This document shows, piece after piece, positions 16,195 through 25,341 of a DNA stretch of 64,000 bases. Source of the DNA: Brachybacterium endophyticum (lineage in GTDB: Bacteria; Actinomycetota; Actinomycetes; Actinomycetales; Dermabacteraceae); NCBI RefSeq assembly GCF_003130585.1, contig NZ_QFKX01000004.1:124001-188000 (forward strand). Reading direction: 5' to 3'. The notes under the pieces are model-generated. The model had not been told where the DNA came from. It was given only the letters and a program-made list of their open reading frames with translations, and ran no database searches. Position 1 is the stretch's first letter, and the number at the start of each line of letters is the position of its first letter. A program made the position numbers and the translations under genes.

Positions 16195-16833
16195 CATGCG
16201 CGAGGCGGGCAGGAGACGATCGACGCGGACGTCCTGGGACGCGGCCGCGTCGGCGTAGCGCATCCCCTCGGGTACCTGCGCGATCTCGAACCACCAGGAG
16301 GCGCGCGGGACCAGGCGCACGTCGTGCCAGGGGACGTCGAAGCGCGGGTCCTGCCAGAGGGTCAGGGCGATCTCGGCGCGTCGGCCCGAGGCGTGCAGCA
16401 CCAAGCGGCGCAGCTCGGGCAGCGAGTGCGGACTCGGACGGCAGGAGGCCGGGATGGCGACGCTCGCATCCAGCTGCAGCGGCCACCGGGTCTCCCCCCA
16501 GGCCAGCGTCGTGCGCCCGGTGCCGCCGAGCACCACGGCGGGGAGCCGGAGGTCGCCGGCCCGCACCGGTCGATGCTGCCCGTCCGCCGCGAGATCCAGC
16601 AAGCTGCGCTCGGTCCACGCACCGGGCAGCAGCAGCCGCCCGCCGACGCGCACCTCGACGAGGACGCCCTCGCCGAGGACCGAGAGGTGCTCGGCCGCCG
16701 CCTGGTCGCGCCCCCTGAGCTCGCGCAGGTCGAGCAGCACCCTCACCTCGGCGGCATCGCCCTCCCGTGCGGTCAGAGGGAGGCGCAGCACGTCCCCAGC
16801 ACGCGCGACCCCGCGCTCCCGCGCCGCGCTCAT
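16192..16833 (-). CDS. hypothetical protein coupled to NUDIX hydrolase
   Basis: A 213-residue protein that I do not recognise. It has no transmembrane segment or signal peptide. The sequence is rich in Leu, Arg, Val and Trp and alternates in a way that suggests beta strands (for example LLDLRELRGRD, GTGRTTLAWGETRWPLQLD, WWFEIAQVPEGMRY). Its ATG overlaps the NUDIX stop by four bases (ATGA), so it is translated with it. That it is real is supported by the coupling, clean coding pattern and the following promoter-like stop; its role is unknown. Confidence 0.7.
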   Translation of the reverse strand: MSAARERGVARAGDVLRLPLTAREGDAAEVRVLLDLRELRGRDQAAAEHLSVLGEGVLVEVRVGGRLLLPGAWTERSLLDLAADGQHRPVRAGDLRLPAVVLGGTGRTTLAWGETRWPLQLDASVAIPASCRPSPHSLPELRRLVLHASGRRAEIALTLWQDPRFDVPWHDVRLVPRASWWFEIAQVPEGMRYADAAASQDVRVDRLLPASRM

Positions 16834-17303
16834 GCGCGGAACGCCGCCTCGGCGCGCCCGGAGAGCGCGAGGTCGAGCTGCTCGCGGAATCGGCCGGGCA
16901 TGTCCGGGAGCTCGTCGACCGGCGCCCAGCGCGCCTCCGTGTTCTCGCCGTCCGCCGGGAAGGGATCGCCCTCGACGTGCTCGAGCAGGAAGCACAGGTC
17001 CAGGTACTGGGCCCGGTCCCCGTTGGGGTAGGTCATCACGGGCAGGGTGCGCACCTCGAGCAGGCGCACGGGACGCGCGGTCACGTCGGCCTCCTCGGCG
17101 ACCTCCCGCACGGCAGCCGCCGCCGGCTGCTCCCCCGGGTCGATGATGCCCGTGACGGGCGTCCACACACCGTTGTCGGTGCGCCGCACCACCAGCAGGT
17201 TCTCGTGGGCGCGATCCAGCACGATCGCGGTCACCCCTGACATCCACAGCAGGTCGTGACCGACCTTCTCGCGCAGGTCCAGGACGAACTCGGGGGTCGG
17301 CAC
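16830..17303 (-). CDS. NUDIX hydrolase
   Basis: A 157-residue nucleotide-diphosphate hydrolase. The Nudix box is GIIDPGEQPAAAAVREVAEE, near residues 48-67, with the REVAEE metal-binding core intact. It resembles the actinobacterial NUDIX proteins of the ADP-ribose/MutT-like group; the substrate is not determined. It starts with GTG one base after the stop of the upstream membrane protein and is coupled to the downstream hypothetical gene. Confidence 0.92.
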   Translation of the reverse strand: MPTPEFVLDLREKVGHDLLWMSGVTAIVLDRAHENLLVVRRTDNGVWTPVTGIIDPGEQPAAAAVREVAEEADVTARPVRLLEVRTLPVMTYPNGDRAQYLDLCFLLEHVEGDPFPADGENTEARWAPVDELPDMPGRFREQLDLALSGRAEAAFRA

Positions 17304-17304
17304 C

Positions 17305-17727
17305 TCAGGCGGTCCCGTCTGCCCAGAACATCAGGCCGATCATCAGCGAGGGCACCAGGAACGAGGCGACGAGGAAGAGGACGATCAGGGCCGCGATGAT
17401 GATCAGCGAGATCCAGCCCCAGCGCACCAGCGACCGTGCGGTGGTGGGCTGGTCCAGTTGGACCAGCGCGATGATGCCGAGGATCGTCGGGATCATGCCG
17501 CCGCACAGCGCACCCACGACGATCAGGACGATCGACTGGGTCTGGAGGGACGACCGCTCGGGGTACTGCACCGGCGCGGGCGCTCCCGGCATCGGCCCTC
17601 CGGGAGGCGAACCGGCCGGAGGAGGACCCCCGGGAGCAGCGCCCCCGGGAGCGGCGCCGCCGGGAGCGGCGCCGCCGGGAGGCGGGTCGGAGGGCATCTG
17701 CGGCGGGCCGCCATGGGGATCGCTCAT
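17305..17727 (-). CDS. Pro/Gly-rich DUF4190-like membrane protein
   Basis: A 140-residue protein with a low-complexity N-terminus (about residues 1-55) of Pro, Gly and Ala containing three GGAAP units. Two hydrophobic segments follow: SIVLIVVGALCGGMIPTILG and ISLIIIAALIVLFLVASFLV. This layout matches small actinobacterial DUF4190-type envelope proteins of unknown function. It starts six bases after TAGGCT, whose TAG is also the stop codon of the upstream cmk-der gene, so transcription is probably leaderless. Confidence 0.85.
   Translation of the reverse strand: MSDPHGGPPQMPSDPPPGGAAPGGAAPGGAAPGGPPPAGSPPGGPMPGAPAPVQYPERSSLQTQSIVLIVVGALCGGMIPTILGIIALVQLDQPTTARSLVRWGWISLIIIAALIVLFLVASFLVPSLMIGLMFWADGTA
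17631..17675. repeat. three tandem 15-bp repeats inside the membrane protein gene
   Basis: Units of CGGGAGCGGCGCCGC stand at 17646-17660 and 17661-17675 as exact copies, with a diverged copy at 17631-17645. They encode the repeated Ala-Pro-Gly-Gly-Ala and keep the reading frame. Confidence 0.9.
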
Positions 17728-17733
17728 GGCGCC

Positions 17734-17739
17734 AGCCTA
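17734..17739 (-). promoter_or_regulatory. -10 box (TAGGCT) overlapping the cmk-der stop codon
   Basis: On the minus strand TAGGCT is followed by six bases and the ATG at 17727. Its first three bases are the TAG stop codon of cmk-der (17737-17739). Confidence 0.6.
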
Positions 17740-19968
17740 CGAGAAGCGCTTCTCGCGGATCCGCACGCCGATCTCGATCGGCGAGCCCGCGAACCCGAAG
17801 TCCTCCCGCAGGCGGCGCTCGATGAAGCGGCGGTACCCGTGCTCGAGGAAGCCGCTGGCGAAGATCACGATCCGTGGCGGACGGGTCCTCGCCTGGGTCG
17901 CGAAGAGGATCCTGGACTGCTTGCCACCGCGCAGCGGATGGGGGTGCGCGGCCACGATCGCGCCCAGGAAGGCGTTCAGTCGCGCGGTCGGCACACGGGT
18001 GTCCCACGAGTCCAGGGCCGTGCGCAGCGCGGGCACGAGCTTCTCGGCGTGGCGCCCGGTCTTCGCCGAGATGTTCACGCGCGGGGCCCAGGCAACGTGG
18101 GCGAGGTCCTTCTCGATCTCCCATTCGAGCTGACGGCGACGGTCCTCGTCGATCAGGTCCCACTTGTTGAAGGCCAGCACCAGCGCGCGACCGGACTCCA
18201 GCACCATGTCGATGATCTTGAGGTCCTGGGTCGAGATCGGCTCCGAGGCCTCCAGCAGCACCACGGCGACCTCCGCCCGATCGAGCGCCGAGCGGGTGCG
18301 CAGCGAGGCGTAGAAATCGGCGCCCTGGGACTGCAGGACCCGACGACGGATCCCCGCGGTGTCCACGAACGTCCAGGTCTGCCCGCCCAACTCGATCTTC
18401 TCGTCCACCGGGTCGCGGGTCGTCCCCGCCTCGTCGTCCACGACGACACGGACGCCGCCGGCCAGACGGTTCAGCAGGGAGGACTTGCCGACGTTGGGGC
18501 GCCCGAGAAGGGCGACCCGTCGCGGGCCGCTGTCCGGCGCCGCTCCGCGTCCTTCCTCGGGCAGCGCCTCGAGCACGGCGTCCAGCAGGTCGCCCGAACC
18601 GCGGCCATGGATCGCCGAGACCGGGTGGGGCTCGCCGAGCCCGAGGTTCCACAGGGCCGCGGCCTCGAGCTCGCCGCGCTCGTCGTCGACCTTGTTGGCG
18701 GTCAGGATCACGGGGCGGTCGGAGCGGCGCAGGACCTTCAGCAGCTGCTCGTCGGTGGTGGTGATGCCGACGTTCGCGTCGACCACGAACAGGACGGCGT
18801 CGGCCAGCTCGATCGCGACCTCGGCCTGCTCGGCGACGCGGTAGGAGATGCCCTGGACCTTGTCCTCCCAGCCGCCGGTGTCGACCAGCCAGAAGTCCCG
18901 TCCCGCCCACTCGGCCTCGTAGAAGACACGGTCGCGGGTGACTCCCGGGGTGTCCTCGACGACCGCCTCGCGGCGCCCGAGGATGCGGTTGACCAGGGTG
19001 GACTTCCCGACGTTGGGTCGACCGACGACGGCGAGCACCGGCAGGTTGCGGGCGGCCGGGGCCACCGGCAGGTCCGCGTCCTCGTCCTCCAGGAGGGCGA
19101 GGTCCTCGTCCTCCAGCGCGTAGTCCTCGAGCCCCGCGCGCCAGGCGCCGGCGATCTCCTCGTCCGACGGCGCGTCGGCGCCGGGTCCGGCCGTCGTGAT
19201 CACCTCGGGCCCCTCGTCGTCCTCGTCCTGCCCGGCGGCCTCTGCCGCGTTCCGGGCGTGCGCGGCGTCGACGAGGGCGAGCACGCGCTCGAGCACCTCG
19301 TCGATGCCCAGCGCCGTGGTGTCGATCGGGGTGACGCCCTCGGCGGCGGTCAGGAACTCGGAGACGGCGGAGTCGTCGCGGTCGCGGCGCAGGACCTGGT
19401 CACGCATCTGCGCCTTCGAGGCCTCGGAGTCGTCGAGACCCAGCTCGGCGGCGCGGCGGGCCATCCGTGCCTCGTCGGAGGCGGTGAGCAGCACGCGGAC
19501 GTCGGCGTCGGGAGCGACGACCGTGGTGATGTCGCGTCCCTCCGCGGCACACAGGCCGCGCGCGTCGGCGGTGGCGCGCAGGATCTCGCGCTGGCGCTGC
19601 TGCAGGACGGGACGCACGGCCGTGTTGGTGGCCACCGCGCTGACGCGGCTGCTGATCTCCGGGGTGCGGATCGCGGCGGTGATGTCGGTGCCGCGCACCG
19701 CGACGGTCGCCCCGTCGGGGTCGGTGCCCAGGTCCAGGTCGAGGCCGCGGGCCGCCTCGGCGACGGCATCGAGGTCCTCGAGGTCCACTCCGCGATCGAG
19801 GCAGTCCCAGGCCACGGCCCGGTACATCGCACCGGTGTCGAGGAAGCCACCGCCGGTGGTCTCGGCGATGCGGCGGGCGATGGTCGACTTCCCCGAGCCG
19901 GCGGGGCCGTCGATGGCGACGGTGACGCCGCGCTGCTCGGTCGCGGTCGGGTGCGCAGGGGACTCCAT
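17737..19968 (-). CDS. der: bifunctional cytidylate kinase / ribosome-assembly GTPase Der
   Basis: A 743-residue fusion. Residues about 14-245 are CMP kinase: P-loop GPAGSGKST (21-29), then [12 protein letters not shown] and [13 protein letters not shown]. An acidic linker at about 245-305 leads to Der with two GTPase domains, P-loops GRPNVGKST near 316-324 and GRPNVGKSS near 489-497, and a C-terminal KH-like domain. The kinase supplies CDP; Der helps 50S subunit assembly. The same fusion is annotated in other actinobacteria. The ATG at 19968 is preferred because TGAGGTG precedes it and it avoids overlapping tyrA. It lies 20 bases after tyrA. Confidence 0.95.
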   Translation of the reverse strand: MESPAHPTATEQRGVTVAIDGPAGSGKSTIARRIAETTGGGFLDTGAMYRAVAWDCLDRGVDLEDLDAVAEAARGLDLDLGTDPDGATVAVRGTDITAAIRTPEISSRVSAVATNTAVRPVLQQRQREILRATADARGLCAAEGRDITTVVAPDADVRVLLTASDEARMARRAAELGLDDSEASKAQMRDQVLRRDRDDSAVSEFLTAAEGVTPIDTTALGIDEVLERVLALVDAAHARNAAEAAGQDEDDEGPEVITTAGPGADAPSDEEIAGAWRAGLEDYALEDEDLALLEDEDADLPVAPAARNLPVLAVVGRPNVGKSTLVNRILGRREAVVEDTPGVTRDRVFYEAEWAGRDFWLVDTGGWEDKVQGISYRVAEQAEVAIELADAVLFVVDANVGITTTDEQLLKVLRRSDRPVILTANKVDDERGELEAAALWNLGLGEPHPVSAIHGRGSGDLLDAVLEALPEEGRGAAPDSGPRRVALLGRPNVGKSSLLNRLAGGVRVVVDDEAGTTRDPVDEKIELGGQTWTFVDTAGIRRRVLQSQGADFYASLRTRSALDRAEVAVVLLEASEPISTQDLKIIDMVLESGRALVLAFNKWDLIDEDRRRQLEWEIEKDLAHVAWAPRVNISAKTGRHAEKLVPALRTALDSWDTRVPTARLNAFLGAIVAAHPHPLRGGKQSRILFATQARTRPPRIVIFASGFLEHGYRRFIERRLREDFGFAGSPIEIGVRIREKRFS

Positions 19969-19988
19969 CACCTCAGGATACGGACAGC

Positions 19989-21122
19989 TCAGCCGTCGAG
20001 CACGCTCCATCCGCGCGCGGCGAGCTCCCTCGTGAGCAGATCCTCATGGCTGGGGATCACCGCGATGTGCGCGACGCCCACCCTCTGGCCCAGGGAGTGC
20101 TCGAGGTGGAGGTCCTCGAGGTTGACGCCGATCTGTCCGGTCTCCGTCAGCAGACGAGCGAGCTCGCCGGGGCTGTCGGGCACCATCACGGAGACCGTCG
20201 TGAAGGTGTCGGTGCCGCTGCCGTGCTTGCCGGGGATGCGATGCACCCCGCGGTTGCCGTCCGCGATCAGGGACGCCAGGCGGCGACGCGAGCCGACGCC
20301 CGGGTCTGGATCCGCCTCCATGGTGCGCAGCGCATCCTGGATCCCCTCGAGCCTCTCCCCCATCGTCTGCAGGACGGGCCTCAGGGCACGGGCGTTGGCA
20401 CCGAGGATCTCGACCCACAGGCGCGGATCCGAGGCGGCGATGCGGGTGGTGTCGCGCAGGCCCTGGCCGGCGAGCTCGAGAGCCTGCTCGTCGGCCTCGA
20501 GCAGTCCGGTGGCCAGCAGGCTCGCCAGGACCTGCGGGGCGTGGGAGACCCGGGCGACCGCCTCGTCGTGGCGGGCCGCCTCCATCACCACCGGCAGGGA
20601 CCCCAGCTCGGCGGCGATCTGCTGCAGGACCGCGATGTCGCGGCGCTCCGTGCCCTCGTGGGGGCAGATCACGAACGGCCGCCCCAGGAACAGGTCGGCG
20701 CGAGCGGCGATCACGCCCGAGACCTCGCGTCCGGCCATCGGATGGGCGCCCACGTAACGGGTGAGGTCCTGCTCGGTCAGCCGCCCCGCGGAGACCTCGC
20801 CCCGCAGGGACTCGAGGACCGCCCGCTTGACGCTCGCGACGTCGACCACGAGGGCCTCGGGGTAGCTGTGCAGGGCGTCGGCGACCAGGGACGCGGCGAC
20901 GTCCGGCGGTGCCGCGACCAGCACCAGGGCGGGCGGGGCGTCCTCCTCCGTGCGGGGCCGACCGACGCCGAGCTCGACCGCCAGCGAGGTGGTGCCCGGG
21001 GAGACGTCCTGGACGTGCACCGTGACCCCCGCGGGGCCCAGCGCGAGCCCCAGGGAGCCGCCGATGAGCCCGGTCCCGATGATCAGCACGGGGCTGGGGA
21101 GATGAGGAGCCGTCGTGCTCAC
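19989..21122 (-). CDS. tyrA: prephenate dehydrogenase with ACT domain
   Basis: A 377-residue enzyme of tyrosine synthesis that oxidatively decarboxylates prephenate. The Rossmann motif [14 protein letters not shown] opens the protein, [11 protein letters not shown] holds the catalytic His, and a C-terminal ACT domain (about 300-377, [15 protein letters not shown]) suggests feedback control by an aromatic amino acid. It begins with GTG overlapping the rluB stop by four bases and stands between rluB and cmk-der, in one operon. Confidence 0.94.
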   Translation of the reverse strand: MSTTAPHLPSPVLIIGTGLIGGSLGLALGPAGVTVHVQDVSPGTTSLAVELGVGRPRTEEDAPPALVLVAAPPDVAASLVADALHSYPEALVVDVASVKRAVLESLRGEVSAGRLTEQDLTRYVGAHPMAGREVSGVIAARADLFLGRPFVICPHEGTERRDIAVLQQIAAELGSLPVVMEAARHDEAVARVSHAPQVLASLLATGLLEADEQALELAGQGLRDTTRIAASDPRLWVEILGANARALRPVLQTMGERLEGIQDALRTMEADPDPGVGSRRRLASLIADGNRGVHRIPGKHGSGTDTFTTVSVMVPDSPGELARLLTETGQIGVNLEDLHLEHSLGQRVGVAHIAVIPSHEDLLTRELAARGWSVLDG

Positions 21123-21991
21123 AGCCCGACCTCGGCCATCAGCGTGCCGAGCTCGCCCGCGGCGAGCTCGCGGGTCTCGCCCGGGGCCAGCTCCCCCAGC
21201 AGCACCGGGCCGATCCGGGTGCGCACGAGCGCGGTGAGCTCGAGGCCCTGCGAGGCGAACATCCGGCGCACGATGCGGTTGCGGCCCTCGTGCAGGGTCA
21301 CCTCCACCACGGCCTCCCGGCCGTCGTGGGCGATCAGGCGGGCACGGTCGGCGCGGGCCGGCCCGTCCTCGAGCTCGACGCCCTCGCGCAGGGTCTTCAG
21401 CAGACCGCGGGGGAAGGCCCCGGTGAGATCGAAGCGGCACACGTACGTCTTCTCGACGTCGAAGCTGGGGTGGGTCAGCCGATGGGCGAGCTCGCCGTCG
21501 TTGGTCAGCAGCAGCAGCCCCTCGGTCTCGTAGTCGAGACGGCCCACGTGGTACAGCCGTTCGGGGAAGCGCTCGGTGAACTCGGTGAGGTCCCGCCGCC
21601 CCTCGGGGTCGTGCATCGCGCTGACCACGTGACGGGGCTTGTTCAGGGCGACGGTGCGGCGACTGTCGTCCAGCTGGAGGCGGCGCCCGTCGACATGGAC
21701 GACCTGGCGGGAGGGGTCGATCCGCACCCCCTGCTCGAGGACGGTCTCGCCGTCGACGCTGACCCGTCCCTGGCCGATGATGGTCTCGCAGGCGCGGCGC
21801 GAGCCGAAGCCGGCCCGTGCGAGGACCTTCTGCAGGCGCTCGCGCGCCGGCTCCTCGGCGCCCGAGGAGGCGTCGGCCGACGGTGCCGCGTCCGCCTCCT
21901 GGGCCGCGCCCGAGCGCACCGTCCGGCCCTGGTCGTCGCGCAGGCGCACCGTTCTGGGCGGGGTGAACGCGCTGCGCCGGCGCCGGGCCAT
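21119..21991 (-). CDS. rluB: 23S rRNA pseudouridine synthase, RluB/RsuA family
   Basis: A 290-residue enzyme that isomerises uridine in rRNA. After a basic, Ala-rich N-terminus of about 50 residues comes an S4 RNA-binding domain (RLQKVLARAGFGSRRACE, VSVDGETV) and the catalytic domain with GRLDYETEGLLLLTNDG, the Asp being the nucleophile. Its ATG overlaps the stop of parA by one base (TGATG) and its stop overlaps the tyrA start. In most actinobacteria scpA and scpB lie between parA and rluB; here there is no space for them. Confidence 0.94.
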   Translation of the reverse strand: MARRRRSAFTPPRTVRLRDDQGRTVRSGAAQEADAAPSADASSGAEEPARERLQKVLARAGFGSRRACETIIGQGRVSVDGETVLEQGVRIDPSRQVVHVDGRRLQLDDSRRTVALNKPRHVVSAMHDPEGRRDLTEFTERFPERLYHVGRLDYETEGLLLLTNDGELAHRLTHPSFDVEKTYVCRFDLTGAFPRGLLKTLREGVELEDGPARADRARLIAHDGREAVVEVTLHEGRNRIVRRMFASQGLELTALVRTRIGPVLLGELAPGETRELAAGELGTLMAEVGL

Positions 21992-22863
21992 CAGGCCGCG
22001 CAGCCGCGGGCGACGAGTTCGCGCGCGAGCAGTCGGTAGGACTCCGCGCCCTTGGTGGAGGACGCGAACGAGGTGATCGGCTCCGCGGCGACCGAGGCGT
22101 CGGGGAACTTCACGGTGCGGTTGATGGTGGTGCGGAAGACCCGGTCGGGGAACGCCTCGACCACGCGCTGGCTGACCTCCCGGGCGTGCAGGGTGCGGGG
22201 GTCGAACATCGTGATCAGGATGCCGTCGATGTCCAGACGCGGGTTGATGCGGTCCTGGACCTTCTCGATGGTCTCCACCAGCAGCGCCACACCGCGCAGG
22301 GCGAAGTACTCGGCCTCCAGCGGGATGATCACGCCGTGGCTCGCCGCCAGGGCGTTCACGGTGAGCAGGCCGAGCGACGGCTGGCAGTCGATGATGATGA
22401 CGTCGTACTCGTCCATCACCGGGCGCAGCACCCGGGCGAGGGCCATCTCGCGGGCGACCTCGTTGACCAGCTGCACCTCGGCCGCCGAGAGGTCGATGTT
22501 CGCCGGCAGCACGTCGAGGTCCTCGGTGGTGCTCGACTGGATCACGTCGTGCACGTCGTGGCTGCGGTCCATCAGCAGGTTGTAGACGGTGATGTCGAGC
22601 TCGTAGGGGTTCACGCCGGTCCCGGCCGACAGGGCGCCCTGCGGGTCGAGGTCCACCAGCAGCACCTTGCGACCCATCTCGGCGAGTGCCGCGCCGAGGT
22701 TGATGACGCTCGTGGTCTTCCCGACGCCGCCCTTCTGGTTGACCATCGAGATCACCCGGGCCGGCCCGTGGCTCTCGAGCGCCGGGGGCTCGGGGAAGTC
22801 CGGGAGCGGGAGACCCGTGGGTCCCAGGTCGATGTCCAGGGTCAACTTCGAGGAGTCGCTCAC
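21991..22863 (-). CDS. ParA/Soj family chromosome-partitioning-like ATPase
   Basis: A 290-residue ATPase with deviant Walker A NQKGGVGKTTSVINLG (about 43-58), LLVDLDPQGALSAG and DCQPSLGLLTVNAL. It matches the ParA paralogue found between xerD and scpA in actinobacteria (mycobacterial Rv1708 position), not the origin-linked ParA. The GTG at 22863 is chosen since AGGAAC lies upstream and a preceding Arg-rich stretch is not family-like. It is translationally coupled to rluB. The partner and function are not known. Confidence 0.9.
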   Translation of the reverse strand: MSDSSKLTLDIDLGPTGLPLPDFPEPPALESHGPARVISMVNQKGGVGKTTSVINLGAALAEMGRKVLLVDLDPQGALSAGTGVNPYELDITVYNLLMDRSHDVHDVIQSSTTEDLDVLPANIDLSAAEVQLVNEVAREMALARVLRPVMDEYDVIIIDCQPSLGLLTVNALAASHGVIIPLEAEYFALRGVALLVETIEKVQDRINPRLDIDGILITMFDPRTLHAREVSQRVVEAFPDRVFRTTINRTVKFPDASVAAEPITSFASSTKGAESYRLLARELVARGCAA

Positions 22864-22993
22864 GTGGGGTTCCTGTCGTCTTCTCGTCCGGGCGTCGGTT
22901 CTCACCGCAGGTCTGTGCGCCACCGGTCCAGTGGGCGGGGCGTCCGCGGGGCTGGTCCGCCGTGCCGGCGGCGCCGGGGAGCGCCCCGCAAGT

Positions 22994-24004
22994 CTAAGCC
23001 CCCGAGCGCGTGCCGTGCCCCGGGGCGGTCCCGCGCGAGCGCGGGTGGGCGGCGGCGTGGGCCTCGCGCAGGGAATCGGCGGTCACCTGGGTGTACAGCT
23101 GGGTGGTGGTGACCGAGGCGTGCCCCAGCAGCTCCTGCACGGCGCGCACGTCCGCTCCCCCGTGCAGCAGATGCGTGGCGAAGGAGTGGCGCAGCGTGTG
23201 CGGCCCTATCGGCCCCTCGATCTCGGCATCGCCGGCGGCGCGCCGGATGATCTGCCAGGCGGCCTGACGGGTGAGGCGTCCTCCGCGCGACCCCAGGAAG
23301 ATCGCCGGGGTGCCCTTCCCCCGCACGGCCAGGGAGGGCCTCGCACGGGTGAGATACGCCTCGAGGGCCTCGAGCGCGTAGCGGCCGACGGGCACCACCC
23401 GGTGCTTGTCGCCCTTGCCGCGCAGCACCGCTGAGCGCGCTGCCAGGTCGACGTCGTCGACGTCCAGGCCGATCGCCTCGGAGATGCGGGCGCCGAGCCC
23501 GTAGAGGACCTCGAGCAGTGCCCGGTCCCGCAGCGCCCGCTCGGTGGAGAACGAGCCGGTGCCCGGACGGCCCGCCGCCTCGAGCAGACGCGAGGCCTCC
23601 CCGACCGTGATCGGGTGGGGCAGGGTCCGCGGGCGCGAGGGGGCGGGGAGGCCCCGTGCGGGATCGCCGGTGCGCGAGCTGCGCTCGGCGTCGAGGAATG
23701 CGTGGAGCCCGCGCACGGCCGCGAGGGCCCGCGCCGCGCTGGAGGCGGCGAGCGGGGTTCCGCCGTCGCCCCCGGAGCGGATCGTGCGCAGGTGCGCCGT
23801 CACGTCCTGCGCGTCGACCGCCGCGACGTCGGTCCCGGTCTCGGCGAGACGGCGCAGATAGCGCGTGAGGTCGCGCCGGTAGGCGGCCAGGGTGTTCGCC
23901 GACAGCCCGCGCTCGATGCGGAGGTGGCTGAGGTACTGCTCGAGGACGCGACGGTCGCCGTCGCGAAGACCGTCGGCGGCCGGGTGCGAGGTCTCGGTGC
24001 TCAT
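22994..24004 (-). CDS. xerD: tyrosine recombinase XerD
   Basis: A 336-residue site-specific recombinase that with XerC resolves chromosome dimers at dif. The N-terminal SAM-like core-binding domain (about 15-120) precedes the catalytic domain with the R-K-H-R-H-Y set visible in [25 protein letters not shown] and [15 protein letters not shown]. Its position before parA and rluB, away from phage genes, supports the housekeeping role. It follows ctaB by 28 bases on the same strand. Confidence 0.93.
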   Translation of the reverse strand: MSTETSHPAADGLRDGDRRVLEQYLSHLRIERGLSANTLAAYRRDLTRYLRRLAETGTDVAAVDAQDVTAHLRTIRSGGDGGTPLAASSAARALAAVRGLHAFLDAERSSRTGDPARGLPAPSRPRTLPHPITVGEASRLLEAAGRPGTGSFSTERALRDRALLEVLYGLGARISEAIGLDVDDVDLAARSAVLRGKGDKHRVVPVGRYALEALEAYLTRARPSLAVRGKGTPAIFLGSRGGRLTRQAAWQIIRRAAGDAEIEGPIGPHTLRHSFATHLLHGGADVRAVQELLGHASVTTTQLYTQVTADSLREAHAAAHPRSRGTAPGHGTRSGA

Positions 24005-24032
24005 CGCAGGAGCAGGGGCGCCGCGGCGGCCC

Positions 24033-24992
24033 TCAGAAGCGGACGAACGGGTCGATCGCCAGGGCCACGAACAGCAGCGTGAGGTAGGTGATGGATCCGT
24101 GGAAGACGACCATCGGGCCGAGGGCCTTCCCGGTCATCCCCCGGTGGGTGCGCAGCGCGTAGCGGATCACGAGGAACAGGAACCAGGCGCCGGAGGCGAC
24201 CGCCGCGACCCCGTACACCCAGCCGGTGTGGCCGAGCGGGATGATCGCGAGGCTCGAGGCGATCATCGCCACCGTGTGCCCGATCATCTGGTGGGCGACG
24301 TTCTCGCGCGAGCTCACCACGGGCAGCATCGGCACGCCCGCGGTCTCGTAGTCCTTCGTGAACTTCTCGGCGAGCGGCCAGTAGTGCGGCGGGGTCCAGA
24401 AGAAGATCACCAGGAACAGCAGGAAGGCGGTCCACGAGACGGTGCCGGTGACGGCGGACCAGCCGATCAGCACGGGCATGCAGCCGGCGACCCCTCCCCA
24501 GACGATGTTCTGGGAGGTGCGGCGCTTGAGGAAGAGCGTGTAGAAGACGACGTACAGCAGGATCGCGGCGATCGCGAGGACGGCCGAGGCCCAGTTGACG
24601 AGCAGCCCGAGCCAGAGGGCGGAGGCGATCGAGAGGGCGACGCCGAAGACCACCGCCGCGCGCGGGCTGACCTCGCCGGTGACGATGGGGCGGTTCCGCG
24701 TGCGCTTCATCTTCGCGTCGATGTCGCGATCGAAGTACATGTTCAGCGTGTTCGCGCCGCCCGCGGCGAGGTAGCCGCCCACCATCGTGTCGAGGATCAG
24801 CAGGGGGTGCGGGAACCCACCGGCCGCGAGGAACATGGTGGGGATCGTCGTGATCAGCAGCAGCTCGATGATCCGCGGCTTCGTCAGGGCCAGGTAGGCC
24901 CGGAGGGTGCCGGCGACGGTGCGCGGAGCCCTGGGTGCACTGACGCTGCGCCGGGCTGTCCCGGCAGCGGGGGTGCCGTGGGGTGCGGTCAC
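24033..24992 (-). CDS. ctaB: protoheme IX farnesyltransferase (heme O synthase)
   Basis: A 319-residue integral membrane prenyltransferase that adds a farnesyl group to heme B to make heme O for the aa3-type oxidase. The first Asp-rich motif is [18 protein letters not shown] with the following [12 protein letters not shown], and about nine hydrophobic helices are visible. The GTG at 24992 is taken as the start because upstream residues are not family-like. It is divergent from tkt, the usual actinobacterial arrangement. Confidence 0.94.
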   Translation of the reverse strand: MTAPHGTPAAGTARRSVSAPRAPRTVAGTLRAYLALTKPRIIELLLITTIPTMFLAAGGFPHPLLILDTMVGGYLAAGGANTLNMYFDRDIDAKMKRTRNRPIVTGEVSPRAAVVFGVALSIASALWLGLLVNWASAVLAIAAILLYVVFYTLFLKRRTSQNIVWGGVAGCMPVLIGWSAVTGTVSWTAFLLFLVIFFWTPPHYWPLAEKFTKDYETAGVPMLPVVSSRENVAHQMIGHTVAMIASSLAIIPLGHTGWVYGVAAVASGAWFLFLVIRYALRTHRGMTGKALGPMVVFHGSITYLTLLFVALAIDPFVRF

Positions 24993-25051
24993 CGTCCACC
25001 GTCCTTCCTGGTGTTCCGGGCGCCTCTGCGTCCAGGGGGCGAACACGCTCG

Positions 25052-25057
25052 ATCCTA
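25052..25057 (-). promoter_or_regulatory. probable -10 box (TAGGAT) for ctaB
   Basis: TAGGAT on the minus strand about 60 bases before the ctaB GTG. No convincing -35 was found. Confidence 0.4.
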
Positions 25058-25252
25058 CCGGCCCGCCGGACCACGCGGCCCCGGGACGGGAGTGGGGCGC
25101 GCCGCACCGCGTGCCGCTCGTCACCTCCCGACATCACCGCGTGCCCGCGACCCGTTGCCCGGACCGTGACCGTCCACGACCCCCATGACGAGGCTCACCG
25201 GGAATTCGCCCAGCGCGAGCGCCCGGCTGCCCCTGGCCACGGGGCAGGGCGA

Positions 25253-25258
25253 TAGGAT
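25253..25258 (+). promoter_or_regulatory. probable -10 box (TAGGAT) for the tkt operon
   Basis: TAGGAT lies 83 bases before the tkt GTG. It would give a leader of about 75 bases that includes the TGAGAGGC/GCCTCTCA inverted repeat and GGAAGGAAG as ribosome-binding site. Confidence 0.45.
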
Positions 25259-25269
25259 CGAGGGGTCAC

Positions 25270-25310
25270 TGAGAGGCGCGACCCGGGAAGCGGGCGACGC
25301 GAGCCTCTCA
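25270..25310 (+). promoter_or_regulatory. hairpin in the tkt leader
   Basis: TGAGAGGC (25270-25277) pairs with GCCTCTCA (25303-25310) across a 25-base loop, ending 31 bases before the tkt start. It could be an attenuator or mRNA-stabilising element; no known riboswitch was recognised. Confidence 0.35.
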
Positions 25311-25341
25311 ATGCCGCTCCTGACGGAAGGAAGAATCACTC

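Larger units (their letters stand above)
24993..25341. other. 349-base divergent regulatory region between ctaB and tkt
   Basis: No gene is visible. It contains two facing TAGGAT -10 boxes (25052-25057 for ctaB, 25253-25258 for tkt), a CTGCCCC/GGGGCAG hairpin at 25228-25246 just before the tkt -10, and an 8-bp inverted repeat in the tkt leader (25270-25310). Confidence 0.6.

Noticed and set aside
19968-20010. A start for cmk-der 14 codons further upstream
   Set aside because: It would overlap the tyrA coding end and lacks a ribosome-binding site; the ATG at 19968 has one and starts just before the conserved kinase domain.
22994-24004. Phage or integron integrase
   Set aside because: The tyrosine recombinase lies in the conserved xerD-parA-rluB housekeeping context, has XerD-like length and no att sites or phage genes nearby.
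24993-25341. A riboswitch (thiamine type, given the thiamine-dependent transketolase)
   Set aside because: No CTGAGA...ACCTGATC-like TPP core was found; only simple inverted repeats are present.
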